Source: Oscillatoria sp. SIO1A7 (GTDB lineage Bacteria; Cyanobacteriota; Cyanobacteriia; Cyanobacteriales; Laspinemataceae). Taken from it: a stretch of DNA of 64,000 nt. The translations under genes and the position numbers were made by a program. Positions 27,343-36,503 of the stretch are shown piece by piece. Under the pieces are notes generated by a model that made no database searches, was not told where the DNA came from, and was given only the letters and a program-made list of their open reading frames with translations. Location of the stretch: contig JAAHFN010000011.1 in NCBI GenBank assembly GCA_010672965.1, forward strand, positions 328,880 through 392,879, in the 5' to 3' direction. Position 1 is the first letter of the stretch, and every line of letters begins with the position of its first letter.

Positions 27343-28284
27343 ATGAAATTCATCAACGCTACCACCGACTTTGCCTTCAAAAAAATCTTTGGCTCTAACC
27401 AGAGCAAAGACATTCTGATTAGTTTCCTCAATGCCACCATCTATCGCGGCAAGCCAACGATTACCGATTTAGAAATTATCGACCCTTACTCGGCGGCACC
27501 GATTGCCGAACTAAAAGATAGCTACCTGGACGTGCAAGCAAAAATAATCGATGGCACCACGGTAATTATTGAAATGCAACTGGTAAATGTCCGAGCTTTT
27601 CAAAATCGGGTACTATACAATACTACCAAAGCTTACTCTCGGCCCCTAAAAAGCGGTCAAGCCTACTCGGACTTAAAACCCGTCATTGCTTTGAATTTGG
27701 TGGGGTTTAATTTCATCAAAAAACATCAAGAAGTCATTTCTCACTTTGTCTTTAAAGAAAAAGATTCAAACCTGGAATATCCGCAAGACCACCTGCAAAT
27801 GATATTTGTCGAATTGCCGAAATTCAAGAAAACCCTGGAGGAACTGGAAACCATAACCGATAAATGGATTTATTTTCTGAAAAATTCTAGCTTCCTGGAG
27901 GCAGTGCCGGAAACAATGGAAGCTGTGCCAGAAATCCAGAAAGCTTTTGAAATCGCCAATGCCGCCAACTTGAGTTCTCAAGAATTGGCAGCTCAAGAAA
28001 ACCGGGAAAAATTTATTCGCGACCAGCAGGGAGCCGTTGACTTCGGGCGCGATCAAGGCATGCAGCAAGGTCTGGAGCAAGGCAAGCAGCAAGGTAAACT
28101 CGAAGGTCAACTGGCATTGCTCCAGCGTCAGTTGGAGCGACGGACGGGTGCCGAGCTACCAGAGGGAATAAAAACCCGCCTTGAGTCCCTAGATCTGGAA
28201 AAGTTAGAAGATTTAGGAGATGCGCTCTTAGATTTCAATAATCTAGAGGATTTGAACTCTTGGTTGGCAGATAACTCTGGCTGA
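27343..28284 (+). CDS. Rpn/PD-(D/E)XK nuclease-family protein, copy 1
   Basis: 313 aa. The N-terminus TTDFAFKKIFGSNQSKDIL is the signature of the Rpn (recombination-promoting nuclease)/transposase_31-like family. The PD-(D/E)XK core is visible as D63 in YLDVQAK and E77-M-Q79 in VIIEMQL, the ExQ variant of the usual ExK. A Gln/Gly-rich hinge (GMQQGLEQGKQQGKLEG, about 240-256) leads to a C-terminal DUF4351-like helical domain (LLQRQLERRTGAELPEGIK). The family is thought to nick DNA and promote RecA-independent recombination. A GGAG ribosome site precedes the ATG. Nearly identical to the next gene, so a recent duplication. Confidence 0.88.
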   Translation: MKFINATTDFAFKKIFGSNQSKDILISFLNATIYRGKPTITDLEIIDPYSAAPIAELKDSYLDVQAKIIDGTTVIIEMQLVNVRAFQNRVLYNTTKAYSRPLKSGQAYSDLKPVIALNLVGFNFIKKHQEVISHFVFKEKDSNLEYPQDHLQMIFVELPKFKKTLEELETITDKWIYFLKNSSFLEAVPETMEAVPEIQKAFEIANAANLSSQELAAQENREKFIRDQQGAVDFGRDQGMQQGLEQGKQQGKLEGQLALLQRQLERRTGAELPEGIKTRLESLDLEKLEDLGDALLDFNNLEDLNSWLADNSG

Positions 28285-28530
28285 ATCGATTAAGGGCAAA
28301 GCAAGCCAAGCTATGCACCTGCTTGGATGGGCGAGCAATCTACTAGCCCCATTCAAGCAGGTGCCTACTATATAGCAATACGCGCATAGGATAGGATAAG
28401 ACTAGGAGCCATAAACTCGTTTTTAAATTAAAAAATCCGGTATTATTAATATTATTAAATCATTGATTATTGCTATAATAGTAAATAGTAATGCTGCAAG
28501 GCATAAAAGCATAACCATTGAGGTAAAAAC
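28285..28530. other. Spacer between the two Rpn copies
   Basis: Begins with a possible hairpin: CAAGCAGGTGCATAG-like sequence is present in both orientations (GCACCTGCTTGGATGGG near 28316 and CAAGCAGGTGC near 28354), consistent with a terminator for copy 1. The rest is AT-rich with a likely promoter for copy 2. It does not resemble the region upstream of copy 1, so the duplication boundary is close to the ORF ends. Confidence 0.55.
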
Positions 28531-29457
28531 ATGAGATTCATCAATGCTACCACCGACTTTGCCTTCAAAAAAATCTTTGGCTCTAACCAGAGCAAAGACA
28601 TTCTGATTAGTTTCCTCAATGCCACCATCTATCGCGGCAAGCCAGTCATTACCGATTTAGAAATTATCGACCCTTACTCGGCGGCACCGATTGCCGAACT
28701 AAAAGATAGCTACCTAGACGTGCAAGCAAAAATAATCGATGGCACCACAGTAATTATCGAAATGCAACTGGTAAATGTCCGAGCTTTTCAAAATCGGGTA
28801 CTATACAATACTGCCAAAGCTTACTCTCGGCCCCTAAAAAGCGGTCAAGCCTACTCGGACTTAAAACCCGTCATTGCTTTGAATTTGGTGGGTTTTAATT
28901 TCATCAAAAAACGTGAAGAAGTCATTTCTCACTTTGTCTTTAAAGAAAAAGATTCAAACCTGGAATATCCGCAAGACCACCTGCAAATGATATTTGTCGA
29001 ATTGCCGAAATTCAAGAAAACTCTGGAGGAACTGGAAACCATAACCGATAAATGGATTTATTTTCTGAAAAATTCTAGCTTCCTGGAGGCAGTGCCGGAA
29101 ACAATGGAAGCCGTGCCAGAAATCCAGAAAGCTTTTGAAATCGCCAATGCCGCCAACTTGAGTTCTCAAGAATTGGCGGCTCAAGAAAATCGGGAGAAAT
29201 TTATTCGCGACCAGCAGGGAGCCGTTGACTTCGGGCGCGATCAAGGCATACAGCAAGGTAAACTCGAAGGTCAACTGGCATTGCTTCAGCGTCTGCTAGA
29301 GCGACGGACGGGTGCCGAGCTACCAGAGGAAATAAAAACCCTCCTTGAGTCCCTATCTCTGGAAAAGTTAGAAGATTTAGGAGATGCGCTCTTAGATTTT
29401 AATAATCTAGAGGATTTGAACTCTTGGTTGGCGGATAACTCCAGTCAAATCGATTAA
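28531..29457 (+). CDS. Rpn/PD-(D/E)XK nuclease-family protein, copy 2
   Basis: 308 aa, nearly identical to copy 1 apart from scattered substitutions, an 8-residue loss in the Gln/Gly hinge (QQGLEQGK missing, a 24-bp slip in a repetitive stretch) and a short different C-terminus (SQID). The same nuclease residues (Asp63, Glu77, Gln79) are kept, so both copies are potentially active. A GAGG ribosome site precedes the ATG at 28531. The stop codon overlaps the convergent stop of the sphingosine-kinase-type gene through a shared TTAA. Confidence 0.88.
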   Translation: MRFINATTDFAFKKIFGSNQSKDILISFLNATIYRGKPVITDLEIIDPYSAAPIAELKDSYLDVQAKIIDGTTVIIEMQLVNVRAFQNRVLYNTAKAYSRPLKSGQAYSDLKPVIALNLVGFNFIKKREEVISHFVFKEKDSNLEYPQDHLQMIFVELPKFKKTLEELETITDKWIYFLKNSSFLEAVPETMEAVPEIQKAFEIANAANLSSQELAAQENREKFIRDQQGAVDFGRDQGIQQGKLEGQLALLQRLLERRTGAELPEEIKTLLESLSLEKLEDLGDALLDFNNLEDLNSWLADNSSQID

Positions 29458-30833
29458 GTACAAAAGACGCGAGCCATACCTTTATAGATCTGCAGTTGGA
29501 TGGGCGAGTAATCGACTGGCTCGCCATCCACTGCTAAGATGCCCCGACTCGTTAGCGGCTCTAAGCGAAAAGAGCAAACTTTGTAATATTCGACAGAAGG
29601 TAAAAAAATATGTTCTCCCTTAGCGCTCTTTAATAATGCTGAGAGTAGCTCCAATTTAGAAACTCCTCGCCGCACGACTAATACATCCATTGCCCCATCA
29701 GAAAGTTGGGCATCAGGAGCAGCTTTGATGTCATAAGTCGCCCAAGTAACGTTCATTGCCCAGAACAAAATAAATTCATCCTCGATCGCCTGCCATTTAT
29801 TCTCCTGGTTTGCAGCCGGATCGGTCGTCGGGTCTAGGGGGGTGTCGGCTGTAAGCAAAAACGAAAATCTACCTTTATAGGCGCGCAGGTTCCAAATCCG
29901 CATTAGGGCATATAAATCGGTTCTAATCGGCCCTAAAAAACGCATTTTGTCCGATTCAATATCCACATCTGCGATCAGACCCCAAGCCAAAGATAGGAAT
30001 GCTGAAAACCGTCGGCCATTTTGCTCGGCGATCGCCAGATCCAGAGGCCGTACTTTGCCTTTGGCGATCGCAAAAGTGGCACTTATTGGGTCATAAGGTT
30101 CTCCCGAAATCTCCGATAAAGTCTTGCTCAAACCATTACTCGTCCCCGCCGGTATAGTGCCTATGGGCGTGAGAATTGCTTCTTCCCAGTCTGCTCTACT
30201 CGTCAAACCATTTATTACTTCGTGAATCGTCCCGTCACCACCCACGATCGCCAGACCGTCAACCTCCGAGAGATCCATCTCTCGCACGATTTCCCTAGCC
30301 TGCCCCCTATAGCTCGTTTCTATTACCGTAAATTGGAGATAGCTCTTTTCTAATAAAGGACGAACTGCCTCGAAAATCTGCCGGCCTTTCTTTTGACCGC
30401 TCTGGGGATTGAGCAATATCTGCAAGCGACGGGGGGCTAAAGTTTCTTCCTCCTCCGCCCTCCCGCCAGAAAGAATATTGTTAATCGCTTTTATCCACCG
30501 CGATCGCGTCGCAACAGATTCGCAAGCAAACTCGTACTCTTGCAACTCCCGCCTTGGTTTTTTCAATCCGGCCAGCCATCCTCTCGGACGAACCAAAGGA
30601 TAAGCATTGACAACAAACCCAGGCAAACTCTTGTCTCCCTCTGGCTCGATAATTGATGCTCCCACGACATCATCCAGCAGCAGGCTCTGCAGTCCGCCCC
30701 CATCTTCTCCTCCATCTGGCCAAGTTAAAGCATTCTCCGTCAGGGTTGCCGTAACAGCTTTGTTAGTGAGGATAACTTCAGTTTTGCCCTCGATGTAAAT
30801 TAATTTTTCCTCAAATATCGATTCCTCTGACAT
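29454..30833 (-). CDS. Sphingosine-kinase-type lipid kinase with PH-like N-terminus
   Basis: 459 aa. The C-terminal two thirds (about 134-459) is a diacylglycerol/sphingosine kinase catalytic domain: RRLQILLNPQSGQKKG (137-150), the nucleotide-binding GGDGTIHEVINGL (198-210, catalytic-loop Asp200), GTIPAGTSNGL, and SLAWGLIADVDIES (281-294) followed by DKMRFLG. The last block is much closer to animal and yeast sphingosine kinases (human SPHK1 has SLAWGFIADVDLES) than to bacterial YegS or DgkB. A terminal AVDGEPVDY is also kept. Residues 1-122 look PH-like, ending in the helix ATRSRWIKAINNIL, as in ceramide and long-chain-base kinases. Predicted role: ATP-dependent phosphorylation of a long-chain base or ceramide-like lipid at the membrane. 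It neighbours a KDSR-type reductase and an SPT-type synthase. Confidence 0.85.
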   Translation of the reverse strand: MSEESIFEEKLIYIEGKTEVILTNKAVTATLTENALTWPDGGEDGGGLQSLLLDDVVGASIIEPEGDKSLPGFVVNAYPLVRPRGWLAGLKKPRRELQEYEFACESVATRSRWIKAINNILSGGRAEEEETLAPRRLQILLNPQSGQKKGRQIFEAVRPLLEKSYLQFTVIETSYRGQAREIVREMDLSEVDGLAIVGGDGTIHEVINGLTSRADWEEAILTPIGTIPAGTSNGLSKTLSEISGEPYDPISATFAIAKGKVRPLDLAIAEQNGRRFSAFLSLAWGLIADVDIESDKMRFLGPIRTDLYALMRIWNLRAYKGRFSFLLTADTPLDPTTDPAANQENKWQAIEDEFILFWAMNVTWATYDIKAAPDAQLSDGAMDVLVVRRGVSKLELLSALLKSAKGEHIFLPSVEYYKVCSFRLEPLTSRGILAVDGEPVDYSPIQLQIYKGMARVFCT

Positions 30834-30839
30834 ATTTTT

Positions 30840-30874
30840 TTAGGGTGTAGGGTGTAGGGTGTAGGGTGTAGGGC
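30840..30874. repeat. GGGTGTA heptamer run
   Basis: Five units of TAGGGTGTAGGGTG just upstream of the sphingosine-kinase-type gene start. A complementary run of CCCTACA units lies at 31203-31236, directly before the CarS-like gene. The two could pair across the whole 400-bp divergent spacer. Confidence 0.8.
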
Positions 30875-30935
30875 ATTGGAGTTCTTAGCTTGAGAGTTTT
30901 AGGTTTTGAGTTTTGAGATTAGGGATTTCCAAATA

Positions 30936-31069
30936 ATATCAAATCCGGTTAAATGCCCATAAATCCCGTAGGGGTTCCCCGTGCCCGCCCCAGACCAACC
31001 GGGGCGGCCGGGGCGGGCACGGGGGCACCGCCCCTACAAATATTGTAATTGTTTAACCGGATTTGATAT
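30936..31069. repeat. MITE-like element, family 1, copy with a different core
   Basis: ATATCAAATCCGGTTAA at the left and TTAACCGGATTTGATAT at the right form a perfect 17-bp terminal inverted repeat. The core is a second inverted repeat, GGTTCCCCGTGCCCGCCCC against GGGGCGGGCACGGGGGCACC, which is also found alone at 46085-46174. Next to it, 31094-31120 holds a fragment (GACAGGCGGGACGCCCGTCC) of the core used by the copy at 4617-4769. Confidence 0.9.
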
Positions 31070-31237
31070 AAATATTTCTCCCTCTCGGCACAGGACAGGC
31101 GGGACGCCCGTCCTACGAATTGGGTAATTTATTTCTTGGAATTCCCTTAAGAGCTTGCTTTTCTTTAAATTAAAATTAAAAACTTAAAATTCAAACCTTT
31201 TCCTACACCCTACACCCTACACCCTACACCCTACCCT

Positions 31238-31822
31238 ATGAACCTCTTGCCTTTTTTCCAGACTTTTTTCCAAGACTCCTATAATATCCTTTGGCTGCTC
31301 TGTGCCTTATTTATCGCCGGGGTATTGGAGGCATTTCTCTGGAAAACTCCTTTATTTGAACCGTTCAATAAGCCAATTAACGTCCAATTATTTGGCGCAA
31401 ACAAAAAATGGAGGGGCCTTATTAGCCTCCCCTTAACCCATGCTGCCAGCGTTTTTTGCCTGCAACTGGTAGAACGAGTCCTACTGCCCGTCCTGCTGCC
31501 AGAGTTTGCTTGCGATCGCGGCGGCCTTATTTTATTCTCCTGTTTTAATTTCCTAGAATATGGCTTGCTAGTCGGATTTATCTTTAATCTATCCGAACTA
31601 CCCAACTCTTTTATCAAGCGACGTTTGAACATTCCCCCCGGGGATGAAAGCAACCCAGTATTCTTCTTTATAGATCACATGGACTCTACTTATGGAACCC
31701 TTATTTTATGGTATTTCTATTTTAAATTTCCCTTCCATATCATAGCAGTGGGCTTATTGGTAGCTCCCCTACTATTTATGCTAGCCACATGGATTCGGAA
31801 AAGACTAGGACTAAAGAAATGA
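31238..31822 (+). CDS. CarS-like CTP:lipid-phosphate cytidylyltransferase (CDP-archaeol synthase family)
   Basis: 194 aa, integral membrane with about five hydrophobic segments. The three family motifs are in order: FGANKKWRGL (52-61; usual GxNKTWRG), ELPNSFIKRRLNIPPG (120-135; usual ELxNSFIKRRxGxxxG) and FFFIDHMDSTYGTL (142-155; usual D.D...G). Enzymes of this family (CarS in archaea, relatives of CdsA) transfer CMP from CTP to a lipid phosphate, producing a CDP-activated lipid. The substitution of DHMD for the usual DQLD is a small deviation in the acidic metal-binding pair. Divergent from the sphingosine-kinase-type gene, so a kinase plus cytidylyltransferase pair acting on the same lipid is my inference. 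ATG at 31238 follows directly on a CCCTACA repeat. Confidence 0.8.
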   Translation: MNLLPFFQTFFQDSYNILWLLCALFIAGVLEAFLWKTPLFEPFNKPINVQLFGANKKWRGLISLPLTHAASVFCLQLVERVLLPVLLPEFACDRGGLILFSCFNFLEYGLLVGFIFNLSELPNSFIKRRLNIPPGDESNPVFFFIDHMDSTYGTLILWYFYFKFPFHIIAVGLLVAPLLFMLATWIRKRLGLKK

Positions 31823-32170
31823 CAAGGAGCGGAGGGAGAGTTTTTAGTTTTTAGTTCTGAGTTTTGAGTTATATAGCAGGGAACGAGGAACGGGCAACGG
31901 GCAACAGGCAGGAAAAGTCCTTTTTTGTCTGGGGTTGACAATTATCCTATGTCCGCGCCCTACCTGGCAACTGCTATAATACCAAATTAGGTTACAAAAG
32001 GATGTGTTGTTCAGAGAGAGCCCTTTTGGGCTTTGTTCGTGTAGCCCCGCCTTTAGGCGTCAGGCGGTATCGAGCGATGGCATCCTATCTATACCGAATT
32101 AGGTAGGTATAAATATTTAATTTGCAACTCAAAACTCAAAACTCAAAACTCAAAACTTAAAACTCAAAAC
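31823..32170. other. Spacer with short repeats between CarS-like and SDR genes
   Basis: TTTTTAGTTTTTAGTTCTGAGTTTTGAG and GGGCAACGGGCAACAGG units at the left, then a pair of ACCAAATTAGGT / ACCGAATTAGGT repeats (31981 and 32093) around a unique core, then CAAAACTCAAAACT units (32125-32175) running into the stop of the SDR gene. No gene is seen. Confidence 0.65.
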
Positions 32171-32995
32171 TTAAAACTTCCCCGAAGGGCGAGCGCTAGC
32201 CGCAAGTCGATCGAAATACCAGTTAAGAACGGGGGCTAGAATGCTGTGGAGGCGATCGAGCAGGGTCATCTCTAGTCCGGGAGCGATCGAAAAAGATTTT
32301 TTATCAATACCTCGTACAATCGTTTCAGCTACTGCCTCTGCGCTCCACGTTTCCGCAGTGCCAGTAATCTTCTTCGTCTCCAAAGGCTTGGTTTTGCTTT
32401 CCTCAACCAGTTGCGGGGTATCGGTATCCGGCGGATAAACAATCGAAACATCAATGCCCGCAAACTTCAGTTCCCCTCGCAGAGATTCTGCTAATCCTCG
32501 CAGAGCAAACTTGGTGGGACTATAGGGAGTATAGCCATAGATACCAATCAAACCGGCACCGGAAGAAACCAAAACTATGTGACCCTTTTGCCGTTGATCC
32601 ATAAAAGGTAATACAGCTCTAACGCAATAAAGAGAACCGAAATAATTAACGGCCATCGTGCGCTCGAATATCTCGATGGGCAGTTCTTGGAAATAACCGG
32701 GATGGGCGATGCCAGCAGAGGTAATCAAAATATCGGGAGGACTGATTTTGGCGATCGCTTCCTTAATTGCCTCTTCTGCTTGCAGGCGATCGGCCACATC
32801 AGCAGCAATGGCGATAACCCGCTGCTCCCGAGAAGCTCTTGCCGCCTCTATTTCCCCTACCGCTGCCTCCAGCTTGCTTTGGGTACGGGCGATTATAGAA
32901 ATATCCGCGCCCAAGCTCGCCAAAAGTTGTGCTGTGGCTTTTCCGATACCGCTAGACCCGCCCGTTATAATTGCGTGCTGCCCCTGAAAATTCAT
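32171..32995 (-). CDS. 3-ketodihydrosphingosine reductase (KDSR)-type short-chain dehydrogenase
   Basis: 274 aa. Rossmann motif TGGSSGIG (11-18), NAG-like TSAG (92-95), catalytic Ser144 or Ser145, Tyr158 and Lys162 (YSPTKFALRGLAESLRGEL). The segment VYPPDTDTP (186-194) followed by EESKTKPLETKKI is diagnostic for eukaryotic KDSR/Tsc10 (human: AYPPDTDTP...EE..TKPLET), which reduce 3-ketosphinganine to sphinganine with NADPH. Bacterial CerR reductases belong to a different SDR branch. A C-terminal hydrophobic part (about 240-265, ILAPVLNWYFDRLA) may associate with the membrane. It follows the synthase gene on the same strand, after a 300-bp spacer with a strong hairpin. The C-terminus ends in the intergenic-type PSGKF/CCCCGAAGGGC repeat. 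Confidence 0.85.
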   Translation of the reverse strand: MNFQGQHAIITGGSSGIGKATAQLLASLGADISIIARTQSKLEAAVGEIEAARASREQRVIAIAADVADRLQAEEAIKEAIAKISPPDILITSAGIAHPGYFQELPIEIFERTMAVNYFGSLYCVRAVLPFMDQRQKGHIVLVSSGAGLIGIYGYTPYSPTKFALRGLAESLRGELKFAGIDVSIVYPPDTDTPQLVEESKTKPLETKKITGTAETWSAEAVAETIVRGIDKKSFSIAPGLEMTLLDRLHSILAPVLNWYFDRLAASARPSGKF

Positions 32996-33036
32996 TGCGA
33001 TCGTAAATTATTTGCTAGTCTTAACTTAATTAACTT

Positions 33037-33194
33037 ATACCAATTCTTTATGAAGCTGCAACAAACCCGCCGTTCGGGCAGGCTTCGCCTACGACTCTTC
33101 GGCAGGCTCAGAGTTCAACAGAGGCTTCGACAAGCGAGCGCCCGAACGGCAGATAAAGGTCGTTATTTGTTGCAGCTTCATACAGAAATGGTAT
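33037..33194. repeat. MITE-like element, family 3 (ATACCAATTCTTTATGAAGC ends)
   Basis: ATACCAATTCTTTATGAAGCTGCAACAAA at the left is mirrored, with a few mismatches, by TTTGTTGCAGCTTCATACAGAAATGGTAT at the right (key positions 33037-33065 and 33166-33194). Internal inverted parts CCGTTCGGGC and GCCCGAACGG. No ORF. It lies between the synthase and reductase genes. Confidence 0.8.
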
Positions 33195-33207
33195 TAACTT
33201 AACTTAA

Positions 33208-33238
33208 GAAACCCGGTTTTTTAAAAAAACCGGGTTTC
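33208..33238 (-). terminator. Strong hairpin downstream of the synthase gene
   Basis: GAAACCCGGTTTTTT pairs with AAAAAACCGGGTTTC to give a long perfect stem with almost no loop (33208-33238). On the minus strand it follows the stop of the alpha-oxoamine synthase gene by 60 bp, in the position of a terminator, and would separate the ACP-synthase unit from the reductase gene. GAAACC...GGTTTC repeats occur widely in cyanobacteria (another degraded one is at 36768-36805), so it may be only a repeat. Confidence 0.6.
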
Positions 33239-33298
33239 TGGCTAAATATCGTATCTAACTCCGGCTCGTATCTGGCTCCGGCTCGTATCGTATTCTAT

Positions 33299-35171
<1,873 letters not shown>

Positions 35172-35277
35172 GATTATGCCTTTTTTTGGGTGGATCTTGT
35201 TGGCTGGTTAGTAACCTTAACATTCCAATCCCAATCAAACATATTTGGGGCCTTTTATACTAGGGTATAAGTGCTGC

Positions 35278-35355
35278 TTACAGCGGACCATCCGCTCCCT
35301 TGCGACAGACATGATGGTTATTGTGCCACGAACCTCCAAAAGTAGGTAAGTTCAC
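35278..35355 (-). pseudogene. Relic of the C-terminal part of a fatty acid desaturase
   Basis: Read on the minus strand from 35355 to the TAA at 35278, this short frame gives VNLPTFGGSWHNNHHVC and a few more residues. It matches LTLPTLGGSLHNTHHAF of the intact desaturase next door, including the third histidine box. Upstream the frame is closed by TGA and then by GTGTGGGGA heptamer repeats. A desaturase gene was once here and has been lost, apart from this about 25-codon fragment. Confidence 0.75.
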
Positions 35356-35359
35356 TCAG

Positions 35360-35475
35360 ATAGGGGAGTGTGGGGAGTGTGGGGAGTGTGGGGAGCCGCA
35401 GCGCGGTAGCGTAGTTTGTTCTCCAATTCTTCCCACCCTCCCCCTCCTCCCCCTCCTCCCCCTCTTCTCTCCCAT
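35360..35475. repeat. Heptamer repeats between desaturase relic and desaturase
   Basis: GGGGAGTGT units (35364-35394), then CCTCCCC units (about 35432-35465). They replace the body of the lost second desaturase gene and run up to the stop of the intact one. Confidence 0.8.
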
Positions 35476-35489
35476 GCCCCATGCCCGAT

Positions 35490-36503
35490 TCAAAATTTGT
35501 TCGGTGCCGTGTTTTTGGCGGCGATCGCGCCTTTGCGTCTGCGTAGGAGAATCGCCTCTGCACTCGGTACTTTGATGTCCCAAGCCAGACCTAGAAATTC
35601 TAAGGCGCGGATAAACCAAGCCCCCGGATCTATCTGCCACCAAAACAGGGCATTTACTGCTGTATTGGGAAAAGCATGATGGGTATTATGCAAGGAGCCT
35701 CCTAAAGTAGGCAAAGTCAGCCAGAGATTATTGCAGCTATTATCTCTGCTCTGGAAAGGGCGGGTGCCGATCGCGTGACAAAAGGAGTTGATGGCATAGG
35801 TGCCTTGCTGGACTAAGAATATGCGGAGGAGTCCCCCCCATACGAGGCCGTGGAAAATACCCATCCAAGTCCAGGTGAGCAATCCGCCCAGAATCGCAGG
35901 TATGGCTAGTCCAAGAAGTACCCATATAAAATAATGTCGGTCAATTTTGGCAAGCATCGCATCTTTTAGGATATCCCTCCCGTAGCGACCGGGACAGGTT
36001 CTTTCAGAGTCAAATATCCAGCCAATATGCGAGTGCCATAAACCTGCTAGCAGTCCGAGACTTTCGTTGTTTTTAACATATGGCGAGTGAGGATCGCCGA
36101 GCCGATCGCTATAAGCATGGTGGCGGCGATGATTGCTAGCCCAGTAGGTTACCGGACCTTGGAGTGCCATACAACCGGCGATCGCAAGAATTGCTCTTAC
36201 TGGCTCGGTTGTCTGGAATGCGCCGTGGGAAAAAAGTCGGTGGAAACCTACTTCTATTCCTAGTATGCTAATAATAGCCATACCCAAAAATAGTCCCCAA
36301 TCTACCATAGAAGCGCCAGAATACCAGGTCAGGGCGATCGCCAAAATCAATCCCAAAAACGGCACTATAGTCGAAGCCCCAAAAATTATTCGCTCTTGCT
36401 TGAGTTGGGTCGGTCTCGGTATTATAGTATGCGGTATTTCTCGTTTTACCTTGGCCTCTTCTGCCACTGTGTAACTTCGATCGACTTCGCTTTCAAGCAG
36501 CAT
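35490..36503 (-). CDS. Membrane acyl desaturase (delta-9/acyl-lipid or acyl-CoA type)
   Basis: 337 aa. Di-iron enzyme with the three histidine boxes HRLFSH (88-93), HRRHH (125-129) and HNTHH (near 292), plus four main hydrophobic segments (about 42-62, 68-85, 103-120, 195-225). It introduces a cis double bond in an acyl chain using O2 and electrons from ferredoxin or cytochrome b5. WASNHRRHHAYSD and the GDPHSP segment are typical of the stearoyl-CoA/DesC-like group. A sphingoid delta-4 (DES1) enzyme would have a different box layout, so a chain desaturase is more likely. Same strand as the ACP and synthase genes. The Gly-Ala-rich C-terminus is not conserved. Confidence 0.9.
   Translation of the reverse strand: MLLESEVDRSYTVAEEAKVKREIPHTIIPRPTQLKQERIIFGASTIVPFLGLILAIALTWYSGASMVDWGLFLGMAIISILGIEVGFHRLFSHGAFQTTEPVRAILAIAGCMALQGPVTYWASNHRRHHAYSDRLGDPHSPYVKNNESLGLLAGLWHSHIGWIFDSERTCPGRYGRDILKDAMLAKIDRHYFIWVLLGLAIPAILGGLLTWTWMGIFHGLVWGGLLRIFLVQQGTYAINSFCHAIGTRPFQSRDNSCNNLWLTLPTLGGSLHNTHHAFPNTAVNALFWWQIDPGAWFIRALEFLGLAWDIKVPSAEAILLRRRKGAIAAKNTAPNKF

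Noticed and set aside
31238-31822. Archaeal-type ether lipid synthesis
   Set aside because: The CarS-like motifs are clear, but no geranylgeranyl transferase genes are present, so only the cytidylyltransferase chemistry is carried over.
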